Origin: Desulfuromusa kysingii
GTDB lineage: Bacteria > Desulfobacterota > Desulfuromonadia > Desulfuromonadales > Geopsychrobacteraceae
NCBI RefSeq assembly: GCF_900107645.1
Contig: NZ_FNQN01000004.1
Span: forward strand, 286,321-350,320
Direction of reading: 5' to 3'
DNA: 64,000 nucleotides
In this document: piece by piece, positions 44,285-52,827 of the stretch
How positions within the stretch are numbered: the stretch's first letter is position 1
How the letters are laid out: each line of letters starts with the position of its first letter
Position numbers and translations under genes: made by a program
Notes under the pieces: generated by a model
What the model was told of the DNA's origin: nothing
The model's database searches: none
The model's input: the letters and a program-made list of their open reading frames with translations, nothing else

Positions 44285-44375
44285 AGGCTTTTTCTCCACG
44301 TTGCCGATGGATTTCAACCTTTAAACAGAAGCCGCTACCCGAGAGGGTGGTAACCCAAGAAAAGGAGAAAGAAAG
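44285..44375 (+). promoter_or_regulatory. Leader hairpin element 1, before enzyme C
   Basis: The 124-base gap after the porin ends with CGCTACCCGAGAGGGTGG-type sequence: a hairpin with a four-base GAGA loop, then TAACCCAAGAAAAGGAG and the ATG. The last 60 bases are similar to the leader before the MFS gene at 47955-48036. An AAGGTTGA / TCAACCTT stem lies further upstream (about 44266-44326). It may be an RNA control element; no known riboswitch class could be assigned. Confidence 0.45.
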
Positions 44376-44377
44376 AT

Positions 44378-47089
44378 ATGGCAAAGGAAACAATTTACTC
44401 CCATTGTCGAGCATGTCACTTGAATTGCCCGGCATCCTACGATGTTGAGGACGGAGAGATCAAGGACATCCACGCGATTCCTTTTGAGGAAGGTGGCACG
44501 GGCAATCTATGCCTTCGCGCCGTCGCCGGCCTACAGCTACTCAACAGCCCTACTCGTGTCAAGTACCCAATGAAACGCGTTGGTAAGCGTGGCGAGGGTA
44601 AGTGGGAGCGCGTCTCCTGGGAACAGGCGATTGATGAAATTGGACACAAAGTCGTCGAGATGTCAGAAAAGTACGGACCGGAAACTTTCGTGTTCCCCGG
44701 TCGCACCGGCCGCCAGGACATGGGCTGGATCGCCCACAAGTTGGCTCGTACCATTGGGACTCCCAACAACTACTACGGACCAATTCAGGTCTGTCTGCTG
44801 CCACAGATGCACCATGCTGTAACTTATGGCAACATGCTTAACCTGCCATACTTCTCGGGACCGGACACCAAACTCCGCGTCGCAATAAACAATGCTTCCG
44901 AGTATGCTCACCCGCTTTTCGGCGCACTTCAAAAAATGGGTGAAGACGCGTCGGACTATCCGATAATTGCACTAGACCCAGTCGGTGGAATCCTCCCTTC
45001 CCGGGCAACGGAATGGCTACCAATCCGACCGGGGACTGACTTAGCGTTCTGTATGTGCATCATCCGCCACCTCATTGAAACCAACCAGTTTGAAAGTGAT
45101 TTCGTCAAACAGTGGACCAATGCTCCATTCCTCGTGCGTGAAGATACCGGTTCTCTGCTCATGGAGAGCGACGTAGTCAAAGGCGGTAGCCCACGACGGT
45201 ACATGTTCTGGGATGCTAAGAGTGACAGTCTGAAATGGTGGGATGCAGAAGAGATTCAGTGGCAAGGCGGAAAAAGCGGTAAAGCTCACTATGAGCAATG
45301 TGAAGAGAACTTCCGTAACACCATCTCTTCAACCGAGCACTCACCTGCAGTTATGCCCGACAGCTTGGATCCGGCATTGCGCGGAACATACGAGGTCAAA
45401 GTCGGCAGGAACGGTTGTCAGACCGTTAAATGTTCGCCAGCACTTGAGCTATGTGCTCAAAACTGCGCCGAGTGGACCTTTGAGAAGACCTCAGAGGTGA
45501 CCTGGACTCCTGTGGACCGGCTCGAGAGAGCCGCTGAGCTGATCGCCACCATCCGGCCAGTCGATTTCTTTGAAGGCGGCCAGTACATGTCCACAAATGC
45601 TTCCCAGTATTTCAATGCAGCTCAGATTATAAAAATGCTGACTGGAAGTATCGATGTCTCACAAGGCACTGGCTTCGCCCAGTTCTACCCGGTCACGGCT
45701 CAGGCCTTCCCCGGCGAGTTTGACATTAGCTACGCCAACGGCCTACCAACAGAGATGAAGCGCAAGCGTCTTGGTTATTGGGAACACCGGATTGGCTGCG
45801 GTTTTGCCTTTGAACAAATTGGAAAATGGCATCCGATGCAACCTGAGAACGCTGATGCCACTCTGAACTTCCCTGACATCGGTTGTGTTCTCGACGCCGC
45901 TGAGACCGGGCGCCCTTATCCGGTGCACGGCATGTTCTCCATCAGCTCCAACTGGTTGATGCATGATCCATCAACCGCACGCTGGTTGCGACTGCTGAAA
46001 GATGAAGAGAAAATTCAATTACACGTCGTGACCGATTTTGTCATGACTCCCACGGCCGAACTTGCTGACTATGTATTACCCGCACAGACCTGGTTTGAGC
46101 GCAATTACTTGGAGTTCAGCGTTACCGGTATGGCCCCATTCAAGAACGCCTTCAGTCGTGTCGTAGAGCCGATCGGTGAAGCCAAGCACGACTATGACAT
46201 TTGCGCGATGATCGCGCACAAATTAGAAGAGATCAAACCCGGCTACAATAGCAATCAATTGCTGAACCCTGCCAATGCTGTGTTCTGGGGTGGAAAAGTC
46301 GGCAAGCTGTGGGAAAACAACACCATCGATGAAGAACGCGACCGTTGGTGCCGTGCATACACAGAAGGAAACAAGTCTTGGAAGCAGTGCCTTGAAGAGC
46401 ACAAGGTTTCTCTGCCAGAATCCTCGCTTTCAAATATTTTTGAACGTTACCGTGTCTCAGGCAAGTTCCCCACCGACACTGGCAAGGCGAACTTCTTCTC
46501 GACCTTGCATGAGATGGCTGGGTACCCACCATTGCCTGTATACACAGAGCCAGCCGAGTCGCCCTTAAGCCGGCCAGATCTCGCCAAAGAATATCCGCTG
46601 GTACTCTCTACTGGAAAGCGTCAAGCTGGCTTCTTCCACTCAGAATTCCGTCAGCTGCCTTATATTCGCGAGGTCAATCCAGTGCCGGAAATATTTATCA
46701 ATGCTGAAACAGCCAAGGAATATGGGGTCAAACATGGTGACTGGGTTTGGTTGGAATCCTCTCCCTGTGGTGGACGTGCACCGCATAACAAGGTCATGGG
46801 TCAAGTGAGTTTGCGCTTTATGGTCTTGCCGGGCCTTGTATCCTACTCGCAACACGGTTGGTGGAGGCCAGAAAAATCGGCCGAAGAAGAATACCATGGT
46901 GGCCTCGAATGGAACGCCGAAAACGTGTTGGAGACGGTGAACAGATCACCTGAGACCGGAACTGCAGGTCTGCGCTCTCAGCTCTGCAAGATTTACAAAT
47001 GCAGCGAAGAAGACATCAAGAAATACCAACCAATGATTACGCGTGAGCAAATGGAGAACCTCATGCCTCAGACTAAGGAGGAAGTATAA
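44378..47089 (+). CDS. Mo/W-bis-MGD oxidoreductase C, large catalytic subunit
   Basis: This 903-residue protein is longer than A and B by about 150 residues, with an extra segment near 240-370. It has the Fe-S motif CRACHLNC (10-17) with the later Cys in GNLCLRAV, then VKYPMKRVGKRGEGKWERVSWEQAIDEI, and IIALDPVGGILPSRATEWLPIRPGTDLAF. A Cys in IQVCLLPQMHHA (about 139) is at the acetylene hydratase Cys141 position by my alignment. The length, the paired ferredoxin and MFS genes recall pyrogallol–phloroglucinol transhydroxylase (large subunit about 875 residues) and the catechol dehydroxylases of gut anaerobes, though the former lacks the Fe-S motif. No Tat leader. The substrate is unknown. Confidence 0.88.
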   Translation: MAKETIYSHCRACHLNCPASYDVEDGEIKDIHAIPFEEGGTGNLCLRAVAGLQLLNSPTRVKYPMKRVGKRGEGKWERVSWEQAIDEIGHKVVEMSEKYGPETFVFPGRTGRQDMGWIAHKLARTIGTPNNYYGPIQVCLLPQMHHAVTYGNMLNLPYFSGPDTKLRVAINNASEYAHPLFGALQKMGEDASDYPIIALDPVGGILPSRATEWLPIRPGTDLAFCMCIIRHLIETNQFESDFVKQWTNAPFLVREDTGSLLMESDVVKGGSPRRYMFWDAKSDSLKWWDAEEIQWQGGKSGKAHYEQCEENFRNTISSTEHSPAVMPDSLDPALRGTYEVKVGRNGCQTVKCSPALELCAQNCAEWTFEKTSEVTWTPVDRLERAAELIATIRPVDFFEGGQYMSTNASQYFNAAQIIKMLTGSIDVSQGTGFAQFYPVTAQAFPGEFDISYANGLPTEMKRKRLGYWEHRIGCGFAFEQIGKWHPMQPENADATLNFPDIGCVLDAAETGRPYPVHGMFSISSNWLMHDPSTARWLRLLKDEEKIQLHVVTDFVMTPTAELADYVLPAQTWFERNYLEFSVTGMAPFKNAFSRVVEPIGEAKHDYDICAMIAHKLEEIKPGYNSNQLLNPANAVFWGGKVGKLWENNTIDEERDRWCRAYTEGNKSWKQCLEEHKVSLPESSLSNIFERYRVSGKFPTDTGKANFFSTLHEMAGYPPLPVYTEPAESPLSRPDLAKEYPLVLSTGKRQAGFFHSEFRQLPYIREVNPVPEIFINAETAKEYGVKHGDWVWLESSPCGGRAPHNKVMGQVSLRFMVLPGLVSYSQHGWWRPEKSAEEEYHGGLEWNAENVLETVNRSPETGTAGLRSQLCKIYKCSEEDIKKYQPMITREQMENLMPQTKEEV

Positions 47090-47090
47090 A

Positions 47091-47717
47091 ATGGCACGCT
47101 ATGGTTTTGTAATTAACCTCGACTCTTGCCAGGACCACCGTAATTGCATGGTCGCTTGCAAGCACAAGACATGTTCATTCCTTGGCTCACACTACATTGA
47201 ATGCATGACAAATATGACTACGGATAAATATCCCTATCCGAATTCAAACACCTACACGATTCCTGTTCTTTGCCAGCACTGCAATGAACCGGAATGTGTT
47301 CCTGCTTGTCCACACGGAGTTTTCACTAAACGCGAAGACGGTATTGTCACTGTCGGTGATACGACTGTCTGCATGAGCTGTGACGACAAACCTTGTCTCA
47401 AGGCATGTCCTTTTGGGGTCATTGATTTGGATCCAACTGATGGCAGGATTGGTAAGTGCGATATGTGCGTCGACTTAGTCGACAAAGGCGAAACACCTGC
47501 ATGTGCTTTTGGTTGCTGGACAGGTTCAATTCTGTTTGGCGATTTTGATGATCCAGACAGCGTTGTTTCACAGACGGTGGCAGCTTGGGAAGAGACTGGT
47601 TATGTGCACCAATTAAAGGCTGGCAATGGCAAGGGAGGTTCAGTCTATTATCTGCTCTCACGCAAACAGTGGGAAAATATGGATAATCTCTACAGTCCAG
47701 CTTGGCACAACGCATAA
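47091..47717 (+). CDS. Ferredoxin subunit of Mo/W enzyme C
   Basis: The ATG at 47091 follows AAGGAGGAAGTATAAA and gives 208 residues. It resembles DmsB/AthS-type four-cluster ferredoxins: CQHCNEPECVPACPHG, CMSCDDKPCLKACPFG and CDMCVDLVDKGETPACAFGC are complete. The first motif is odd: CQDHRNCMVAC has His where the family has the second Cys (CxxCxxCxxxC). It would give a three-Cys/one-His ligated cluster or a changed one. No membrane subunit follows. Electrons may therefore stay inside the enzyme, as in transhydroxylases, or go to a soluble carrier. It overlaps neither neighbour; one base separates it from enzyme C. Confidence 0.9.
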   Translation: MARYGFVINLDSCQDHRNCMVACKHKTCSFLGSHYIECMTNMTTDKYPYPNSNTYTIPVLCQHCNEPECVPACPHGVFTKREDGIVTVGDTTVCMSCDDKPCLKACPFGVIDLDPTDGRIGKCDMCVDLVDKGETPACAFGCWTGSILFGDFDDPDSVVSQTVAAWEETGYVHQLKAGNGKGGSVYYLLSRKQWENMDNLYSPAWHNA

Positions 47718-47723
47718 CATCAC

Positions 47724-47757
47724 GCTTTGGAGAGCGACGAGAGTTGCTCTCCAAAGC
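47724..47757 (+). terminator. Hairpin after the ferredoxin gene
   Basis: GCTTTGGAGAGC pairs with GCTCTCCAAAGC around a ten-base loop, directly after the ferredoxin stop. A run of A then T-rich sequence follows. It may be a terminator or a partial stop before the MFS gene 280 bases on. Confidence 0.6.
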
Positions 47758-47954
47758 AAAACCAAATTTTAATACTACCGAGAGGATCTAAACACGTCAG
47801 GGATGTAATTTTCACTTGTGTGCCATCGTAAGGGTGGCAATTGAACTCGTTTCCAAGCTTCTATCGGAATTTGATTGTTTCAAGGGTGCCATGCATGCAC
47901 AAAAAGCAAACAAACTTAGTTTCGACTAGAGATTAGGATGTATGCAGGCACAGT

Positions 47955-48036
47955 TTCTCTACACTGTCGCGAGATTTCAAGCTTGAAACAAGAATCGCTA
48001 CCTAAAAAGGTGGCAACTCAAAATAAGGAGAAAGAA
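47955..48036 (+). promoter_or_regulatory. Leader hairpin element 2, before the MFS transporter
   Basis: TCGCTACCTAAAAAGGTGGCAACTC forms a short stem, with AAAATAAGGAGAAAGAA and the ATG after it. It matches leader 1 in stem position, sequence GCTACC…GGTGG(T/C)AAC, and distance to the ATG. A separate palindrome TTTCAAGCTTGAAA lies at about 47975. The shared leader suggests common post-transcriptional control or a duplication. Confidence 0.45.
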
Positions 48037-49224
48037 ATGGCAAAAAAAAGAGGATTTCTTGCTGCCGTTGCGGCATTGGGAGTCTATCTATTAGCGGTTA
48101 TGACAGGCATCATCAGTCCTGGTTTGGCTGCACTGGCACAAGCTTATCCTGAACTTGAATTCACCACGATCGTGCTCGCAGCAACGCTTCCGAACCTTAT
48201 TGCAATTCCGGTCGCTCTTATTGCTGGGGCAGTTGCAGGAAAGGCGATATCATTTCGCGCGTTGTCACTGATAGGGAGTGGCCTGATAGCTCTTGGAGGA
48301 ACAGCCCCATATTTTTTCCATAGTAGTTTTAACATGATTCTTGTCAGTCGGGCAATATTCGGCATCGGCTTCGGTATCTGTTTTACACTAATGGGAACAT
48401 TGATAGTCAGACTGTATGACGGACAAACACGTGATTCGATGCTGGGTTATGGCGCCGCAACAATGGCCGTAGGTGGTGTTGTTTTGCCAATGCTCGTCGG
48501 CTATTTCGTGACAATCGACACACACGCGATGTGGCTGCCTCACCTTGTTGCAGCTTTGTCATTCCTGGCGGTTCTTTTTTGGCTTCCAGAACCAGATAAA
48601 ATTGAGGAGATGACCGGAGCAGATCACAAGACACGTTTTCCTTTCGCAGCATGGGCACTGATCATCGCCTTCACTCTGACCACGATGGCAGTATGGCCGA
48701 TGATGCTTGGCATTGCGACCGTCATCGTAGGAGAAGGGTTGGGTACGGCAGTAACGGCAGGAATGGCAATATCCATGTTTGCCGCTGGGAACTTCATCGG
48801 AGGGCTTGTATTCGGACAGTATGCAAAAATCACAGGCAGACATGCACTGCCCGTGGCCCTGCTCATCTGTGCTGGTGGAATGAGCTGTCTCGCTTTCGGA
48901 GGGTTGCTGATGATAATGGTTGGCACGACTTTAATTGGGTTTGGCTTTATCGGCGTGGGCATGCCAGCAATCTTTGGAGGGCTTGGGCAGATGCTGTCAC
49001 CCTCAGCGATGGCTATGGCCGGCGGGCTTGTTGCTGTAGCGAATAACTTAGGTGCTTTCGTAGCGGGTTACTGGATGCCTATCGCGATGAATGTTACTGG
49101 AAGCACATCTCCACGCGGAGCGTATACGGCTGGAATCGTCGTTCTGCTGGCTGTTGCGGTGTTTGTCTGGTTCACACAATTGAGTCAGAAGCAGCAATCT
49201 GATGCTGCCGTTGCCTCCGCGTAA
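48037..49224 (+). CDS. MFS transporter
   Basis: The ATG at 48037 has AAGGAG seven bases upstream, giving 395 residues with about twelve hydrophobic helices. Family marks are the GKAISFRALSLIGSGLIALGG loop after the second helix, a SRAIFGIGFGICFTLMG fourth helix and a central loop rich in Asp/Lys (PDKIEEMTGADHKTR). Such transporters move small organic molecules with a proton. Next to a Mo/W enzyme of the transhydroxylase type, it probably imports the substrate or exports the product across the inner membrane. A longer start at 47938 lies in the leader and is unlikely. Confidence 0.88.
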   Translation: MAKKRGFLAAVAALGVYLLAVMTGIISPGLAALAQAYPELEFTTIVLAATLPNLIAIPVALIAGAVAGKAISFRALSLIGSGLIALGGTAPYFFHSSFNMILVSRAIFGIGFGICFTLMGTLIVRLYDGQTRDSMLGYGAATMAVGGVVLPMLVGYFVTIDTHAMWLPHLVAALSFLAVLFWLPEPDKIEEMTGADHKTRFPFAAWALIIAFTLTTMAVWPMMLGIATVIVGEGLGTAVTAGMAISMFAAGNFIGGLVFGQYAKITGRHALPVALLICAGGMSCLAFGGLLMIMVGTTLIGFGFIGVGMPAIFGGLGQMLSPSAMAMAGGLVAVANNLGAFVAGYWMPIAMNVTGSTSPRGAYTAGIVVLLAVAVFVWFTQLSQKQQSDAAVASA

Positions 49225-49268
49225 CAACAAGTGGTGAGCCTCGGTGACTGACCGCGCTTAATCGGTCT

Positions 49269-49297
49269 GAATTGCCCCGGGAATCTCGGGGCAATTC
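49269..49297 (+). terminator. Terminator-like hairpin after the MFS gene
   Basis: GAATTGCCCCG pairs with CGGGGCAATTC around a seven-base loop. It lies 45 bases after the MFS stop and before the gap to the FMN-fold gene. There is no clear U-run after it. Confidence 0.55.
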
Positions 49298-49504
49298 ATC
49301 TGGGCATAGATGTGAGCCTCTATCCCTCACTCCCACAGCCATTGCGATGATAGGCCCGGCTCACACGCTTGGACGTGTGCTCGGTAAGGAGATCGGGTGC
49401 GATCCAATAGATCACGTCAAGCTGTAGCTGCTAGACCATTGACCATCATACGGTCTTCAGTCTTTGACGGAGTAAATATCAACTCATTAAATAAAGGAAA
49501 AATC

Positions 49505-49915
49505 ATGGCTGAGATGTCTGAACATATTCAAGAATTGTTCCTCAAAGTGCCCACCGCTGTATTATCTACCGCCAGCTTAGATGGGAAACCCAACTGCGTT
49601 CCTATCAGCCCTAAAAAAATCATTGATAGTCAGACGGTTCTTTTGTCCGATCAGTTTTTTAATAAGACTTTGGCTAACATAAAAGCTAATCCTCAAGTAG
49701 GTGTGACTTTTTGGGAAGGTGAAGAAGGCTATCAATTGAAAGGAACAGTTACGGTCGAAACAAGCGGTCATCGATATGAAGAAACTGCTGCGTGGATCGA
49801 GGATCTGGGTAACAAAATAGGCTTCCCTTTGCAATCAAAAGGTGCCGTTATTATGAATATCGAAGAAATATACTCGGTTTCCCCCGGACCTGACGCTGGT
49901 AAAAAACTAGCTTAA
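49505..49915 (+). CDS. Pyridoxamine 5'-phosphate oxidase-like FMN-binding protein
   Basis: The ATG at 49505 (AAAGGA upstream) gives 136 residues with the FMN-binding split-barrel fold: TAVLSTASLDGKPNCVPISPKKII, then NPQVGVTFWEGEEGYQLKGTVTVE. A late IMNIEEIYSVSPGPDAGKKLA tail is common in small anaerobe members of this family. It likely binds FMN or F420-like flavin and takes part in redox or stress functions. A purpose in the enzyme C pathway is suggested only by position, 280 bases after the MFS gene. Confidence 0.82.
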   Translation: MAEMSEHIQELFLKVPTAVLSTASLDGKPNCVPISPKKIIDSQTVLLSDQFFNKTLANIKANPQVGVTFWEGEEGYQLKGTVTVETSGHRYEETAAWIEDLGNKIGFPLQSKGAVIMNIEEIYSVSPGPDAGKKLA

Positions 49916-50071
49916 TAGTCAGTGAAAGCGCGTTTTCTTTGCGACACCGCCCGAGGTATGCATCCGCAACCACGACAAGATGACCTCCTTGACTCTCAAG
50001 GTGGAAAGTCTTTCTTTGGGCTATTGCATTAAAAAACAAGTTCTGTCGTCGGTTAAAAAGGTCAATATACC

Positions 50072-50362
50072 ATGTGTTGGGTCTGTCAACATTACTGCAA
50101 CAAATGTGGTCGCAAGAGCACTGATATCCAATTACTAAGGGTCAAGAAATGTAATAAATGCGGCCACTACAATTTATGCAATCTCAGTAAGTGTTCTAAG
50201 TGCGGGAATCTAATTCCGAGCGATGTTCCCGTAGTGAATACACCAATCTCTTGCCAATATACTGGTAACAAGTGCTCTGTTCCTTGTGTATTAGTGACCA
50301 AAAAAGAGCAACGGACTTATCCCTGTCCCTGGGGGAAGAGGCTGGTCAGAACCAAGCACTGA
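50072..50362 (+). CDS. Cys-rich zinc-ribbon-like small protein
   Basis: This 96-residue protein has about 16 Cys in CxxC pairs: CWVCQHYCNKCGRK, CNKCGHYNLC, CSKCGNLIP and later CQYTG, CSVPC, YPCPWG. The first three pairs look like zinc knuckles. It recalls, without close identity, the double zinc-ribbon protein at 39773. No other domain is visible. A role in metal or Fe-S handling for the Mo/W enzymes is possible but not shown. The ribosome site is weak, so the start is uncertain. Confidence 0.6.
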   Translation: MCWVCQHYCNKCGRKSTDIQLLRVKKCNKCGHYNLCNLSKCSKCGNLIPSDVPVVNTPISCQYTGNKCSVPCVLVTKKEQRTYPCPWGKRLVRTKH

Positions 50363-50509
50363 GACGATGAGAAAAATTGCAAATTGTCACCATCTAGCCA
50401 GCTTCTGAAACCGGGTTAATCTTTCTAAAGATTGACTATGAGGATGAATAAAAACGATAGCGGCTCATTTTGCAAGTCCGCGATATGTACATTTAAAAGG
50501 GAGTAACTC

Positions 50510-51541
50510 ATGTCAGTTACGTTGTTGAAATCAAGTCAAGAAGAAGCTGTCATCTCAATTAAAATTGATGCACAGACAATCGAAAACGCCATCATGAAAC
50601 AATATAAGGTAGCTATGGAAGGGATGGAGCAGGATGCTCCAACTTTACCATTGAGTAACCAAAAGTTGTTATCCCTGCACCCACAAACTGACATTTGGGC
50701 CAGTCAAGTATTAAATGAAATGCTACCTGTTTACTATAATAATGCAATTAGTGAACTGAAACTCAAACCGATGGCCATTCGTCAGATCAAACCTAAAAAA
50801 ACGAAAATTGGAGAACCTTATGTCGTCGAAATTCGTGTCGCTTTAGCACCTGAAATAGAACTAAAGGAATACGAAGGTCTCAAAGTTTCATATACCCCTG
50901 TGATTGCAACGGATGAAGATGTCATCACACAAATTGCCAGTATGAGAGAACAACACGGGACTGGGGACGACGATGATGCGTTATTGAAGAGACTGTCATT
51001 TGATTCAATGGAACAGCTTAAAACTGAAGTTCGAAAAACGATCGAGGCTCAAGCTGAGGAGAAAACCGAATTGAATAAAAAGACTGCGGTTTTAAAAACG
51101 TTGATTGATACAAACCCTTGTGTTGCACCGGAAGAGGTTATTGAACAACAACTCATGGTTCAATTGGATCAACTTCACCAACAATTAGGAGAGCAGGGGA
51201 TGAATAAATACTTGAAAGATTCAGACAAAACTATTAAAGACATCAAAACAGAGATGCGGCCAGAAACTGAAGTGGAAGTGAAAAAAAACCTGCTATTAAC
51301 GGCCATTGCAGAAAATAAAAACTTTAAAGTGACTGAGGACGAAGTTAAACAAATCCTCCTGAAACAGAGTCGCTTAATCACTGACCCGTCTCTTAGTTAT
51401 GAAGATTTCCGCAAGCGCGCTGAGGAGACTCCAGGCGTTATGGATCATTTCAACCGTTCTATCCTGATTGAAAAAACCATCGCTTACATCATTAAACACG
51501 CCGTCTTTCAGAAATTAGAACCACAGAGGGTACTGAACTAG
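50510..51541 (+). CDS. Trigger-factor-like chaperone lacking the PPIase domain
   Basis: This 343-residue protein has an N-terminal domain like trigger factor (an LKSSQEEAVISIKIDAQTIENAI opening, PYVVEIRVALAPEIELKEYEGLKV) and a helical C-terminal arm region (RPETEVEVKKNLLLTAIAENKNFKVTEDEV). The FKBP-type PPIase domain of normal trigger factor (about 430 residues) is missing, as is the ribosome-contact motif GFRxGKxP. It may be a dedicated chaperone for enzyme assembly, perhaps for the Mo/W enzymes, but this is inference. AGGGAG lies upstream of the ATG. The family call is moderate. Confidence 0.7.
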   Translation: MSVTLLKSSQEEAVISIKIDAQTIENAIMKQYKVAMEGMEQDAPTLPLSNQKLLSLHPQTDIWASQVLNEMLPVYYNNAISELKLKPMAIRQIKPKKTKIGEPYVVEIRVALAPEIELKEYEGLKVSYTPVIATDEDVITQIASMREQHGTGDDDDALLKRLSFDSMEQLKTEVRKTIEAQAEEKTELNKKTAVLKTLIDTNPCVAPEEVIEQQLMVQLDQLHQQLGEQGMNKYLKDSDKTIKDIKTEMRPETEVEVKKNLLLTAIAENKNFKVTEDEVKQILLKQSRLITDPSLSYEDFRKRAEETPGVMDHFNRSILIEKTIAYIIKHAVFQKLEPQRVLN

Positions 51542-51587
51542 CATTCAAGTTAGTGGCACTGAAGAAATGAAAGCAGAGGAAGAAATA

Positions 51588-52199
51588 ATGACAAATACAG
51601 ATTATGATGTCGCAACGTTTGCCGGGGGTTGTTTCTGGTGTATGGGAGCAGCATTCGAGACTTATCCTGGAGTCCATCAGGTCATTGCTGGCTTCAGTGG
51701 CGGTCAGGAAGAAATGCCGGATTACGAGCAAGTCTCTGCCGGAAAGACTGGACATGCGGAGTCAATCCAGATCACATACGATCCTCACGAAATCACATAT
51801 AAAGAATTACTTGAAATTTTCTGGCGGCAGATAGACCCGACTGATGCAGAAGGGTCATTTTCCGATCGGGGCAAACAATATCGTACCGCGATTTTCTACC
51901 ATACACCTGAACAAAAAGCCGCGGCCGAACGGTCGAAACAAAAACTTCAAGCTTCAGGTTTGTTTGATAAACCGATCGTCACCGAGATCCGGCCCTTCAA
52001 AAGTTTTTATCCAGCCGAAGAATATCATCAAGAGTTTCACGTCCGCAATCCAGAAGATTACAGCTATTACCGAGAGAATTCTGGACGTGACCAGTTTCGG
52101 AAACAAGTATGGGGTAGCGATAAAGATTACATGTCTAAAGGCATTCAAAAACTGATTGCTAAGGTGTCTCAACAAAAGGAAGAAAACAAATGTCGCTAA
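51588..52199 (+). CDS. msrA: Peptide-methionine (S)-S-oxide reductase
   Basis: The ATG at 51588, with GAGGAAG upstream, gives 203 residues. The catalytic Cys lies in ATFAGGCFWCMGAAFE. Family segments GVHQVIAGFSGG, VSAGKTGHAESIQITYDP, FWRQIDPTDAEGSFSDRGKQYRTAIFYH and FYPAEEYHQEF are all present. MsrA reduces methionine-S-sulfoxide in proteins with thioredoxin. It overlaps mobA by ten bases, so the two are translated together. A longer start at 51567 is less likely. Confidence 0.93.
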   Translation: MTNTDYDVATFAGGCFWCMGAAFETYPGVHQVIAGFSGGQEEMPDYEQVSAGKTGHAESIQITYDPHEITYKELLEIFWRQIDPTDAEGSFSDRGKQYRTAIFYHTPEQKAAAERSKQKLQASGLFDKPIVTEIRPFKSFYPAEEYHQEFHVRNPEDYSYYRENSGRDQFRKQVWGSDKDYMSKGIQKLIAKVSQQKEENKCR

Positions 52200-52825
52200 C
52201 GGCTGAAGCCTCTAGTACTGTTAATAATGACATTACCGGCATCGTGCTCGCTGGGGGTAAAAGTCGGCGCATGGGACAGGATAAAGCGACGCTTCCTATG
52301 TTAAACGGTACAATGTTAAGTAACGCCCTGCTCTTTCTTCAACAGCATTTTCAAAAAGTCATAATTGTTGGTAATCGACCCGACCTCGAAATTTACGGGG
52401 TTCCTGTCATTCATGACATTTATCCCGGCAGTTCATTGGGTGGCATCCACGCAGGGTTAAATGCCGTCGAAACCAATTGGGTGTTTATTATGCCTTGTGA
52501 TATGCCATTCCCCAATGCTGAAATTTTGACGAATCTTGTGCAATCACATCAACATGTAGATGCAGTCGTACCGAAGACAGAAAGGGGCTTCGAACCACTG
52601 TTTGCCCTTTATCATCGAAGAGTGCTGCCAATTATCGAAAGTTTTCTGCAACAGAACCGATTCCGGATTTTTGATCTCTTCGAGCAAATTGTTGTGAATT
52701 ATATCGAGCCAAACGAGCTACCGAATAATTTCGAAATGAGCCTGATGAATATCAACACCCCCAATGACTATCAGCTTGCCCGCAAACAACTCTGGGACCA
52801 GACATCAGAAAGACTGAAGGCTTAA
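52190..52825 (+). CDS. mobA: Molybdenum cofactor guanylyltransferase MobA
   Basis: This 211-residue protein adds GMP to Mo-molybdopterin, making the MGD used by DMSO-reductase-family enzymes. Diagnostic motifs are IVLAGGKSRRMGQDKATLPM at residue 18, DIYPGSSLGGIHAGL, and MPCDMPFPN, followed by VVPKTERGFEPLFALYHR. It lies three bases before the mog–mobB gene. The presence of MobA implies that at least some of the enzymes in the window use the guanylylated cofactor. Confidence 0.95.
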   Translation: MSLTAEASSTVNNDITGIVLAGGKSRRMGQDKATLPMLNGTMLSNALLFLQQHFQKVIIVGNRPDLEIYGVPVIHDIYPGSSLGGIHAGLNAVETNWVFIMPCDMPFPNAEILTNLVQSHQHVDAVVPKTERGFEPLFALYHRRVLPIIESFLQQNRFRIFDLFEQIVVNYIEPNELPNNFEMSLMNINTPNDYQLARKQLWDQTSERLKA

Positions 52826-52827
52826 CT

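Noticed and set aside
44260..44375. Cyclic-di-GMP or Moco riboswitch before enzyme C
   Set aside because: Stems are present, but I could not line up the conserved cores of either class, so I call it only a leader hairpin.
44378..47089. Calling enzyme C pyrogallol–phloroglucinol transhydroxylase
   Set aside because: The N-terminal Fe-S motif is present here but absent in the known large subunit, and the active-site residues could not be checked.
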